From Berberis thunbergii (lineage: Eukaryota; Streptophyta; Magnoliopsida; Ranunculales; Berberidaceae), in contig QNQO01008326.1 of NCBI GenBank assembly GCA_003290165.1, positions 124,001 to 188,000 on the forward strand: DNA of 64,000 bases. The letters run 5' to 3'. Positions 43,853-54,634 of this stretch are shown piece after piece. The translations under genes were made by a program, and so were the position numbers. Under the pieces are notes generated by a model that did no database searches, was not told the DNA's origin, and saw nothing but the letters and a program-made list of their open reading frames with translations. Position 1 is the first letter of the stretch; every line of letters starts with the position of its first letter.

Positions 43853-45498
43853 ATCAAATTTGGTTCTGAGTATTATTTCTATATGGAAACGCAAACTGCC
43901 CTTGCTGTCCAGATGAAGACAATTGCATGGTTGTTTACAGCTCAACTCAGTGCCCCGAGTATGCAGGGATTGTGGCAGCAAAATGTCTTGGTGTTCCTAA
44001 CCATAATGTTCGCATTATTACAAGAAGAGTTGGGGGAGGATTTGGCGGAAAAGGGGTTCAGATCTTTGCCTGTGAGTGTCTTTATCACATAAGTTGGTCA
44101 TTTTTAGGCACTTCCTCAGCTTTAGGTTTGCCCAATTTCAAATAAATTTTCACTTTGCTCATGATTCGATGATGCACGCGGAGATAGTTACCCATTCTAT
44201 TAAGTTTGAGGATCAGCTATGACATGTTCTTATGTAATTGGGTATTTTAGCAACAATAGTATTTAGCAGTTAGAAGTATGAGTTATATTATTAATATAAT
44301 TAGGTAGCAGTTAGGACATTGTTTCTCATTAGGTTTAGGATTTTTTTAGAAGTTAGGTTAGTTACAAAAAGGGCATAGGTTGTCTATTGCAAGTTAGTTG
44401 ATTATGAAAATAAGTTTATTTCATTTATTTATCGTTGATTTACTTTGTCGTTCTATTTAATTTATTTTATTTTTCGCATTATCTTTCAATATCCTTTATT
44501 CCACAAATTTTATTCTATCAATTGGTATCAGAGTCGTACGATTTTTATTGCTGGTTCGATGTGAAAAAAAAGTTTGAAAGAAATATTTGAAGAAAAGTAT
44601 GGTAAAGAAGAGTTTGTAAATAATATGCACATGTTATTGGCAGAATTCAGGGAATTTCAGGCATAATGGAGAGTAGCCCGCACAGAATTTAGGGCAGACA
44701 TTCATCGGATCTTTAACAGAGCGATAGAGAAGATGGATGCCATGGGACAGACTTAAATAGCACCACCGCCGTCGCAAAGGCCCATGCCCAGCACCATCGA
44801 TAGCGGCGCCAAAAATTCCCTCGCTATCGATCCTTCCTAACTTGATCGACAATTTGATCTCCAATCTCCGTCGAGTCAACCGTTTGCTCACAATCCCACA
44901 CAAGCGCATGGTCGATCAGAGCCCCGCTTCCACCGCCACCTCGCTCCCCATAGCAAGTCAATCGACCATGTCAGTCCACAATGATCTACAAGATTGATAG
45001 GCACTAGATCCATTGTCAGCCCCTATTCCTGATTGATCGACCACAAGCTTTGCTGAATAAGTCAATCCACACAATTGATCGAAAGCTTCAGTCGCTCTCC
45101 AAGCCATATTGCAAATTCTATCGCCCTCTCAACTCATGTTTCGCGTCAATCGACCTCATTCCCCCATCGGCCTCCATCAGAACCACCCCCTCATTGTCCA
45201 ACACCTTTCCCTTCACTGTCGCAGCCATCTGTCCGTTTCCTTGGTATAGTCTAGTTCCAATCAATCGTCATCTCTAGCCAACTTCCCTAGCATCGATCAT
45301 TCCTTCTCCATTGGTCACTATTGTCTCTTCCGTTTGGGTTCATATCAACTCTGAATGAAAGGTTAGAGTTCGACTTCTGTTGAACACTTCACCTTGTGCT
45401 CTCCCAATAGTTGCTTATCTATTTTAGACTTCTTCGGCTTCAAGCTCGAGGACGAGCTTCTTCAACCCAGGGAGGTTGATGTAATTGGGTATTGTAGC

Positions 45499-47630
45499 CT
45501 ATACAGTTTATGCGAAAAACAGATCCTTTGTGGTTCCAGTACCGATTTAATATTAAACTGATTAATCGAGGATTAATTGAATTTAATTGGTTTACTGTAA
45601 ATATTAATGTCAATTATAATAAATAACATATCTTGACAATAAAGATTAGTAAGACAAGTATTATACAACACCAAAAGTCATATTATAGAGCAAATTATGT
45701 AATTATGTCTAGTGTTGTATGAATTGGTGTAAATTGCGATGCAAATCGCCGATATGAATCGACTCGGCATTCTAACGGTTTAGATCGTCCCAAAAATCAG
45801 ACTTCACCCAAATCGGAGTGAATCACCATCGATTCAGTGGCGAAATCGTTACATCGCGATTGAAACACAAACTTCCGATTTATCTACTTCGTACAAAAGG
45901 GAGAAAACAACAAAAAAAAAAAATAGGGAAGAAGAAGAAGAAGAAGAAATACAGGAGTTTGATAAAAGAAAATTAGAGACATACCGTGATCAGGCTCAGA
46001 TCCGCTCCGTCACAATCTCTTTCCCTCGGCTCCGGCTCAAATCCATTGTTTCTCAAGGCCAATCTCTCAGATCCGTTCATTCTCGAGCTATCTTCGCCTC
46101 ATATTGGTTCGAAGAAGTCGTTTCGACTCGATTGTTGAAGAAGAAGAAGGATCTATTGAAGAAGTTGTTGAAGAAGAAAAAGGACGATCTGTTCCATGTT
46201 GATGAAGTTGTTTTGTTGAAGAAGTTGTTGAAGAATTGTATGAATCGACTTTTGTTGAAGAAGAAGAAGGATTGTATGAATCGACCCCTAAATATTTATG
46301 TAAGTTCTCTCGAGCTATCTTCTGCAAGTTCTCTACACTGATATTTATGTTTGGGTTTAAATAGGTCAGGGACCCCTAAAGAAATATTTTATAATAATTA
46401 TTATACTTAAACCTTTAAAGAAAAGTAATATAACGTGTACTCTTAATTTTCAGAGTGTTTTTTTCTTTTATAAAGTGCAAAAAACAATCCCCAATGAACT
46501 TTTTGCAAACCTAGCTTTTTGTCAAGTAAAGAAGACCATTGCAAACTTAACTTTCTATGCAAAATCTCTTTCTTCAATATTCCAAAATGAAGGCAAATAT
46601 ATATATAATTAAAAAATCTTACGATTTATGATTAAATCTAAATCTTACACGTTACGATTTACAATACGATTTACGATTCACTAACATTGATTATGTCCAA
46701 AACGCCACATATTCACATCCAAAACATTTAAATTAAAACAATTTGCATGATGAGATTATTGTAAATACTTTTTTCCTAATATGAAAATTGAACTTTGATG
46801 AAATTTGCAGAAATTGCAGTACCATCAATCACTCTTACCAGTGTTCACTACATCAAGATTAAGTTGAAATCAGAAGAAAAAAAACCAACCGATTGAATGC
46901 AACAAGATAGAAATACAAAATTTTGAGAGAAAGAAGAATAATGAAGAAATTTGAGAAGATGCATACAAGTGATTTCATCCCCAACAATAATAGTCACCCA
47001 ATCAGGCAACCAACTACAATATCAACCACCACCATCCAAGAGGACGTCGACCGAACGATGATTGCAACCCCAAAAGGCCACTCCTCCCTTCTCTTTTGAC
47101 TTCTCCCTCGTCCTTTCTGATTTTGGCAAGCATAACACATACTACCTCTTTTCTTGTGATCTCTTCTTCATTCTGTTGCGTTCGATCGATTGATTTTGAA
47201 GGAGAAGCAGAAAATCAAAGAGTGATTTGTGAAAAAATTAACAATTGATGAAAGGTCAACGAAGACTCACCTAGATTTTGAGTGATTTAAAGTTTGATTG
47301 GGTAGCTCCGCTCGATCGATTAGTCTCTTCTTCTCCCAGTTCTCTCTTCTTTTCTCTCTTCTTCTTCTTCTCCGAGTTCTCTCTTCTCTATTCGATCGCA
47401 GCTGAAGTGTTGTGACCGCAACGACTTCTTCTCTTTCCTCTCCCTTTCTCTTTCTTCTCTTTCCCTTCCCCTTCTTCTTTGCGCACAACCTCTCTGCATC
47501 TGCGATTAGGATTTTTTTGTACAGCAAAAAATTGGCGAGTTGAATGGGTCCGATTTTCGGTGACTTGCCGATTTCTCTAAACCCAACCGATCTACCCAGT
47601 TATGCGTAATCGCCCAATAATTAACCAAAA
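45499..47630. mobile_element. Unclassified 2.1-kb insertion in GYP-1 LTR2
   Basis: It interrupts LTR2 of GYP-1 with no LTR, long inverted repeat or transposase that I can see. It holds two CGATTT/ATCGCC-rich areas (45730-45870 and 46610-46690), a GAAGAAGAAG and GAAGTTGTTGAAGAAG minisatellite (about 46130-46270), and pyrimidine-rich stretches that look like gene 5' ends read on the minus strand (45990-46100 and 47280-47520). It might be a Pack-type element or a composite of several insertions. I could not find its ends by symmetry. Confidence 0.5.
46130..46275. repeat. GAAGAAG / GAAGTTGTTGAAGAAG minisatellite
   Basis: Degenerate units of GAAGAAGTTGTTGAAGAAGAA alternate with TGTATGAATCGA. The Lys- and Leu-rich frame across it is a repeat artefact. 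Confidence 0.75.
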
Positions 47631-47885
47631 TTTAGCAGTAGTATGAGGTATATAGTATTATTGTAATTAGGGAACAGTAGGACATTATTTTCTATTAGGG
47701 TTTGTTTTAGAAGTTTGGTTAGTTATAAATAAGGCATAAGTGCCCATTATTAGTTAGTTGATTGATGAAAAAAGTTTATTTTGTTTATTTATCGTTGATA
47801 TACTTTGTCGTTCAAATTATTTTATTCGGTTTCTCGCATTTTCTTTCAATTTACGTTATTTTGCAAGTTTTATTATGTCATGTTA

Positions 47886-48666
47886 TGATGAGGTCTTTAG
47901 CTTGTGGCTCTGTTTCTACTCTGTTCCAAGCTGGGAAATTTGGAGTGTTTGGTTTGTATTCTCTAGGCTGGAGTTCTTAGTTCGAAATAAGTGTATTTAC
48001 TAAGTAAATAGGTGTAAATAGACTGTCAATATATTTGCAGAGTAGATGGGTGTAGATAGACTGTTTTAATAACCATCTATTAAAAGAGGTCAGAAGACCA
48101 TGGAAGAGCTCACAACCAGTATAAAGGCGTAAGCATCTCCTCTTCCATCTTCTTACTTTGGTTCTCCTATATCTCTTCTCAATTTTATGATCCACCAAGT
48201 AACTGATTCAAATATCAGATTTAATGATTCAAATATTAGATTTAAGATAGTTAAATATTCTCCAAGGCTTTAGTAACAGATAAAAGTTCTCCTTGAATTT
48301 TATTTGCACTTGGACCAATTGTCATAATATTATTTGGTAAAGAGACTGAATGGGTACTAAGAGTTCAGGAATATGCCCACTTCATGGCCTCCTTGGTATG
48401 CCTTAATTTGTCTTCTCCCACAAATTATGAAGTTACAGTTATTTTATTATATTGTGCTTACAACAATTTTCTTTTCTTTTTATTTTTCCATGATTTTCTT
48501 GGAATTAAAGTTGATTTCAGAATTGCTAGAGTATATGACTGTTACACTTGCAGAATCCTTAGTGATAAACTCTTTCCATTATTTATTACTATTTTTTCCC
48601 TCTAAATACTTCCACTCCTACGAATTATGAGACTCACAATTAACACACTAACACCGTGATGTTCAG
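47886..48666 (+). other. Remainder of AO-B intron before exon 48667
   Basis: No coding homology. Short near-repeats of TAGGTGTAAATAGACTGT occur at about 48009 and 48049. It ends in the acceptor-like TTCAG before GTTGCTACAGCA. Confidence 0.5.
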
Positions 48667-49557
48667 GTTGCTACAGCATGTGCTCTTGCGGCACACCAAT
48701 TATGCCGTTTAGTGCGAACTTACCTTGACCGCAAGATTGATATGATCATTTCAGGAGGAAGACATCCTATGAAAGTAAACTATAGTGTTGGTTTTAAATG
48801 TGATGGAAGGATCACAACCTTGCACCTTGATGTATTAATCAATGCAGGAATAACTGAAGATATAAGCCCGATCATGAGAAAGTATATTGTGGGAGTGCTA
48901 AAGAAGTATAACTGGGGATCTTTATCTTTTGATGTAAAGGTGTGTAAAACAAACCATTCAAGTAAGTCGTCCATGCGAGCACCAGGAGAGGTACAAGGAT
49001 CTTATATTGCTGAGGCTGTCATGTTGCATGTTGCTTCTTTTCTCTGCTTGGAAGTTGGTTCTGTCAGGAAGAAGAATATTCACACATTCGAGAGCCTCAA
49101 GTTGTTTTATGAAGGTTGCTCTGGGGAACCTCACGAGTATACTTTGCCTTTGGTTGTAGATAAATTGACTGAGTCTTCTTGCTTCAACCAAAGGAATGAA
49201 GCAATAAAATGTTTCAATAGTAGTAACAAATGGAGGAAAAGGGAAATTTCTTTTGTGCCCATTGTGCATGAAGTAGGGGTAAGACCAACCCCAGGTAAAA
49301 GTGAAACAAATGGTGGCATATGGTCTCAGTGCCATAAATTGCGATGGAAGTGAGAATTTGTTGGAGAGGATACGGATCATTCAGGCAGATACCCTGAGCC
49401 TGGTGCAAGGGGGTTTTACTGCTGGTAGCACCTATTTGGAGTCAAGTTGTGAAGCTGTTCGACTCTGCTGTAATACTTTGGTAGAAAGATCAACCCCACT
49501 CAAGGAAAGCTTGCAAGCGTCAATGGGAGCGGTCTCCTGGGACACTTAATTAGTCAG

Positions 49558-50127
49558 GTGACTACTCAAAACATATTTATTAACAAGCTCCTCACTTAGC
49601 TATTGTTACGAAATACTAGAGCTGGTGCTGAAATCAGATCCAGAGAAAAGGAAGTTGCGATCTTCATAATGTCATACACTTAATGCATGGATGGTTCAGT
49701 TGCAGATTACTGTGATATAAACTTCAAATGATATTAGGTGGATCCATCTAAAACAATATGATGTATAAGCCAGTGGTGTTGAAGTTTTGGAGGGGAAGGG
49801 TCCCTTGAAACTAGGAATTCATTAAAACTTTATGAGAGTGCCATAGTATTCCATCAACCAGCGTAGTCGACATGAATGAGCTGTACATGAGCCTATGGTT
49901 TATATCTCCAATTCTCGAACACTTGGTTCATGTCCCAAGCCAACTAATACATGACATTTTGAGAGTTATGGCATCTTCTTTTGGTATCCTTCTTTTAGGA
50001 ATTAAATGTAGGCATGTGACAACCAAACTGACAATCTCATGGTCTCTGCCATTAAATATATTCAGCAGTTTGAACTTTGAACAACTATTCTTTTCTCACT
50101 TTCCTCTTTTTTGTCATCAAATCACAG
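49558..50127 (+). other. AO-B intron
   Basis: It runs from CAG/GTGACT to CACAG/GCAAGT. Nothing recognisable inside. Confidence 0.55.
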
Positions 50128-50220
50128 GCAAGTTTTGGTGTGAATTTATCGGCCAATACTCTCTATGCGCCTGACTATACTTCGATGGTGTATCTGAACT
50201 ATGGTGCTGCAGTGAGTGAG

Positions 50221-50544
50221 GTGACTTACTACATCAGTACATCCTTTTGATTTTATTGTGCATCTTCACTGCATTGCTTGTATATGTCAAAACATTTCAT
50301 TGGTTATCCAGTTAAAGAAAGGCTTGTGTCAGGTAAGATGTAAAATATGAAATTGTTCCATCGAATGACTCATTGAGCAATTATATACTTGCTACATAAA
50401 ATAATATCAGGTGAAAGTTGATGTGTCTAAATTGTGTAAATGCGGTATTTGTCATGCAATTCCATATGAATGCTATCATTTGTAGGGGATACTTGTAGTA
50501 CAGGGAGTATTAAATTTAGAAGACTAATAGTACTCTATGTACAG
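50221..50544 (+). other. AO-B intron
   Basis: It runs from GAG/GTGACT to TACAG/GTGGAG. Its last 60 bases are similar to the sequence before the late AO-A exon, which supports duplication of the locus. Confidence 0.6.
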
Positions 50545-50776
50545 GTGGAGATTAATATCCTCACTGGAGCAACTGCTATCATGCAGACAGATATTATCTA
50601 TGACTGTTGACAGAGCCTGAACCCAGCTGTGGATTTGGGGCAGGTAAGCTGCAGTGATATCTTGTTAAACAATCCCTGCATATTTAAATTTATTTTTTGT
50701 TTTCCCTTTCATTGCATTCTTAAATTTGGACATGAAGTGCATATGATTGTAGCTCATTAGCTCATACCATGTGGTA

Positions 50777-51195
50777 TTAGAGCATTTCCTTTGATGGTGG
50801 ATAAGAAAATGAAAAAAAGGTTTTCATCCCCAAAATATGCATTTCCATCCTGCACAGTCTAACAGTTTGGGGTGAATAAATGGAATCAAGGGAACAACAA
50901 TAACAAGAAAATAATAAAGATCCTTATGGGTGGAATTCATTATGCCACCCCCAATTCTTTATAGAGGGAGAAGGATTAAAGAAAAAGAAAAAAAGAAAAT
51001 CTCTTATGGGGCTGCATTAAGGGTGCCTACCCTCTCTCTGAGAGGGGGCAGTATAAATATGCTCGCATGCATGGACTTTTCCACACATGTACATGTGAAG
51101 GTAAAAACGAGTTTCTCATTCGATGGTTGGAACACGTTTTAGTGTGAAAAGCAAATTTTTTTTTGCTTTCCACACAATCGCTGGATATGCTCTAA
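50777..51195. mobile_element. MITE-like insertion where an AO-B exon should be
   Basis: TTAGAGCATTTCC at the left and GGATATGCTCTAA at the right form short inverted ends, flanked by TA on both sides. The interior has a GA-rich block and no ORF. It occupies the interval (50644-51273) where the exon encoding IEGAFVQGIGFF-type sequence is expected but absent. Confidence 0.6.
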
Positions 51196-51423
51196 TAGAA
51201 ATATTAATATTGGTTGTCAAACTAGGCAGGCAGGTGTAGGTTGATGAATAATGTAAGTGCATGTCGTATGCAGCTCGGAAACAGCTTCATTCTTGGGGTG
51301 GACTGGATGGGTCTTATTCGACATTCCAATTGGATGTCCCTGCAACTATGCCAGTGGTCAAGGAACTCTGCGGTCTGGACAATGTAGATAGGTACTTAGA
51401 TAGCTTGACATCGAGTAACTAAG

Positions 51424-52607
51424 CTGTTATTTAGCATTTCTATTTCGATATGAAGTGTAAATGATAACTTTAAACAGGATGGAACATGCACAAAGTTGTC
51501 ATCTCCTTGTGTATGAACGAGAAAATAATACATGTATATTTGTCACATTGCAATCTCCTGGAATTGGAGAAAATTTTGTGTAACGAATGAAATTAATAAC
51601 AGCAAATGTGCGATTCTGATAAACTATTCGAGGATGCCAAAACAATTTAGTTCCACAATCAAAGCTTCAAATGTAGCACTGTTCTTACTAGCTATTATGT
51701 ATATAGCTCATTGCCTGTATGTCTTGAAATAATGCAAGCAACAGAAAAGAATTGAAAACCTAGTCAAAGACGAATTTTCTTTCTACTCCAGTTCTTCCAG
51801 ACTTCAGTTTGGATTTTGATGTGGCCATTGACTCTGAAGCAGTTCTTCCAGAGCATAGTTTGGTTTTGAACATAGACTGAAACTATCAGCAGTGGCATTT
51901 ATCCACAAAAGGTTTATACGAAAAGGTTTTGGAGTCTATTTTCAATTAGCAGTTATGTTGATGCACAGTGAAGCCTGAGATTGGATGATATAAAGACTAC
52001 AATAATAATGTAAAACATTTCAGGTAAGGTAGGATTCAGTAAATCTGGCGTGCAAAATTCTACGTGACAATTGACAAATTGTCCAAGTAGCCTTTTTTTG
52101 GCAGTTTTTTCAGTCGCTTTGTGGCGCATCCTAGTGTGGAGTCTTCTAATGAACTAATTGCTATGGAAATTTTTACCAAAAAATCATGTACATGTTTTCA
52201 TTCCTCCTTGAGTATGCGTGGGGATTAATCCAAAAATATGAATACTACAATGTCATAAATGGGCTGGTAACGGAGTTGTGCATTAATGAGCAATCTTCTT
52301 CAAACCAGCAAATTTCATTGCAATTTCATTCATTTATGTACGAGTAATCGACCATTTTCATACTAAAAACAAACTTTAATTAGAATATTTTATTTCTATT
52401 TAATATTAACTTGCAAACAAGTTTATCTACAACAAGACACACATTGGACATTGAGAGGTTGGGCAGCTTAAGTTTTATTTATTTATTTATTATGATTATT
52501 ACTATTATTTCTGTAACTTTAAGAGGGTTATCTTGTTCACTACATCTAGATTTTGACAAAATTTTATCCACTTAAATAAAACCAACATGGAAGTAAGGGA
52601 AAATCTA
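51424..52607. other. 3' flank of AO-B
   Basis: AT-rich intergenic sequence after the stop codon, presumably old 3' untranslated region first. No ORF, RNA gene or repeat is recognised. Confidence 0.5.
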
Positions 52608-52925
52608 AGGTGTGTTTGGTTGCATGAAATCCTATGCTATGGAAATCCATGAGGGGATCACCTAAATCTAAGCTAATTTGAGGTTCACCCACCAATCCAC
52701 CATTTGATTTTATGATCAATGGTGGGAATTGAAGTCTTATGAATATGAGAGTCATACTCCTTGGTCACTCAAAGCATGTGATTTCCATATTCATGAGACT
52801 TTCATTCCCACCCTTGATCACAAAATTCAATGGTAGATTGGTAAGTGACCATCAAATTAGCTTAGATTTTGGTGGTCCTCTCATGGATTTTCATGGCATA
52901 AGATTTCATGCAACCAAACACATCC
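52608..52925. mobile_element. Foldback MITE, Tourist/Harbinger-like
   Basis: The left arm GGTGTGTTTGGTTGCATG with TGGAAATCCATGAG, and the right arm CATGGATTTTCATGGCATAA and CATGCAACCAAACACATCC, are inverted copies nearly along their full length of about 160 bases each. The ends resemble the GGTGTGTTTGG ends of Tourist-like MITEs, and CTA flanks both sides. Confidence 0.8.
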
Positions 52926-54634
52926 CTAGGTTGGTGCTTTGTGTATCCACCCTCTCACGATCTTCCACTCACTCCCCACTCCTACACCTTTTTGTGATTT
53001 TTTCTCTCAAACTCTTTTCCCCTTGCTAAGTCTCACATTATCAAATTATCAAAGTATAAACCCTTTTCACATCTCATTATCTCAATACAGTAAGACCCTT
53101 TTCTCCACACTTCTTGTTCTCTCTTGTTGTCTGGGTTGCAAAGATAGGGATATGCTACTGGTATGGGACTGACAACTTACACAAGGATATGTTAAATTTT
53201 CAAATTTGAGGATACGAGTACGGGTAGAATACAATTTGAAATAATAATAATTGTATATTTTTATAGTAAAAAATATGATAACACAATCATTAATTGATGA
53301 ATCATATTTATATATAAAAACATCAAAATCATAGGATTATCATTTATTAATTTGTTAAATACAACAAAGTTATTATATTTCATAAATATATAAATACTAA
53401 ACATGCACATTCCATAAAAAAATATTCATATATCATCACAACTCGCATGTTGTGAAGCAAAATAGGGAGAAGAAATGTGTTTGACCAATGAGGTTGTATA
53501 TTGGCCATTGATTGTGAGATACATCCCTTGACTATATCTGAGGTGTATTGGTGGCGTATCTATATCTATAGAGTATCCGACAATGGTATATTGAATTGTT
53601 TGGTGTATCGGTGCTTTTTTAGGTTGCTGTTTAGGGTTGTCCATGAGACCAAGCCAATAAAGTGTCCTTTCGACTCCTCACAAAAATATATATATATTTG
53701 GGGCCCGAGCCTTTATTTTTGTATGTTATTTTCTAATTTTGTTGAATGCCGGAAAGTTAGTGAGATTTACACTGAGAGAACGTTAGAAAGTTAGTGCATG
53801 TGGATCAACACCTAAAAACACCATTGTTTGGTGTTTGGAGTTTTAGCTCATATAACCCAAAATGTTTGATGTTTCTGAGATGTTGATCTTACCAACTTTC
53901 TAGCATTTGTGGATGTGAACCTCTCTAACTTTTTGGCGTTTGTTCTCAACCAATTTAAATACTTCAAAACAGGTAAAATCATTGGAAGAATTTGACAACT
54001 TACTCCATCATCCTTTTGTGTAGTTTTGTACACCCAATATCTTCTTCAATACATATTCTTTCATCAATAACAAAACTTACTCACGATGCTTCAACCAAAC
54101 ATCAATAAAACAAGTGAAGTGACTCATCAACGACTTACATATTTTGAAACAACCCCCAATGACTCAAAATCAATAGATTGCGGCATTAAATTTTAATTGA
54201 AAATGTGAGGGAAAGAAATTGTGAAGGTGATTTAGAGGACACCCCCACTATAATAGGTTAATTAGGGTTTGACACCATATTGTTCAAATAGTAGTGGATC
54301 CCCACGCTTTATGGTCAACGCAATTCCTGCCGTCCTGACTATTATAAAACGCACGCCCCATGCACATGCACCATCCAATTTTCCGTAAGTCATGAACTAC
54401 CCTTCCCACGTGACTCGCATGCGTTGTGCAAAAAACACTGATTTTCATTTCAATTTTACCCTTGATCTAGTCGTTGAAAATAAAGTGAATGTATCCTAGT
54501 CATCCAAATGAAAGAGGGGAAACAAAGAAGAATGTTCGCGCACGTTTAGATTTCAGTTCGGATCCACATTGAGCAAGTGTCCATAAAGTTGGAAGCATGA
54601 AATCTTACAAACACAGTTGAAGTTTGAAGCTCCC
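52926..54634. other. AT-rich intergenic region
   Basis: No supported gene. It includes an AT dinucleotide run near 53686, some short ORFs without homology, and what may be the 5' part of the Mutator-like element from about 54200 on. No terminal inverted repeat could be matched. Confidence 0.5.

Larger units (their letters stand above)
44233..47880 (+). mobile_element. GYP-1: small non-autonomous LTR element in AO-B intron
   Basis: LTR1 is 44233-44520, from TGTAATTGGG to TTCTATCA. The primer site ATTGGTATCAGAGTCG follows. The interior of about 960 bp has a broken gag start (KSLKEIFEEKYGKEEF, LLAEFREFQ). GCTCGAGGACGAGCTTCTTC and GGGAGGTTGA lie before LTR2 (45480). LTR2 starts the same way but is split after 19 bases by an insertion (about 45499-47630) and resumes TTTAGCAG to TTATGTCA at 47880. 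Flanks TCTTA and TGTTA match at four of five bases. There is no pol, so it needs a helper. Confidence 0.82.
39214..51423 (+). pseudogene. AO-B: aldehyde oxidase pseudogene, second copy
   Basis: Exons lie at about 39214-40141 (FAD domain, IGAAVTISKAIEALRREGES to KAGAEIQAS), 40723-42549 (interrupted by COP-4), 42738-42947, 43853-44071 (molybdopterin motif GGGFGGK), 48667-49557, 50128-50220, 50545-50643 and 51274-51423 (RKQLHSWGGLDGS to stop). Most have GT/AG borders. Lesions: frameshifts near 39455, 39770, 42460, 43910 and 49545. Stops replace Ser in DIPSPK (TAG), Arg in LTRCAG (TGA) and Gly in YDCGQS (TGA). About 25 residues including the GGIELGQG motif are deleted near 49294. The exon between 50643 and 51274 is absent, and no 2Fe-2S exons are found. 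The native enzyme would be a cytosolic molybdenum hydroxylase. The substrate of this copy cannot be told. Confidence 0.95.

Noticed and set aside
46132..46341. Lys/Leu-rich ORF
   Set aside because: It translates a GAAGAAG/GTTGTT minisatellite. No other coding sign.
47267..47527. Arg/Lys/Glu-rich minus-strand ORF
   Set aside because: It is the complement of a CTTCTT-rich pyrimidine tract.
39214..51423. Possibility of a working aldehyde oxidase gene
   Set aside because: Several stops, frameshifts, a catalytic deletion, a transposon within an exon, a missing exon and absent iron-sulfur exons.
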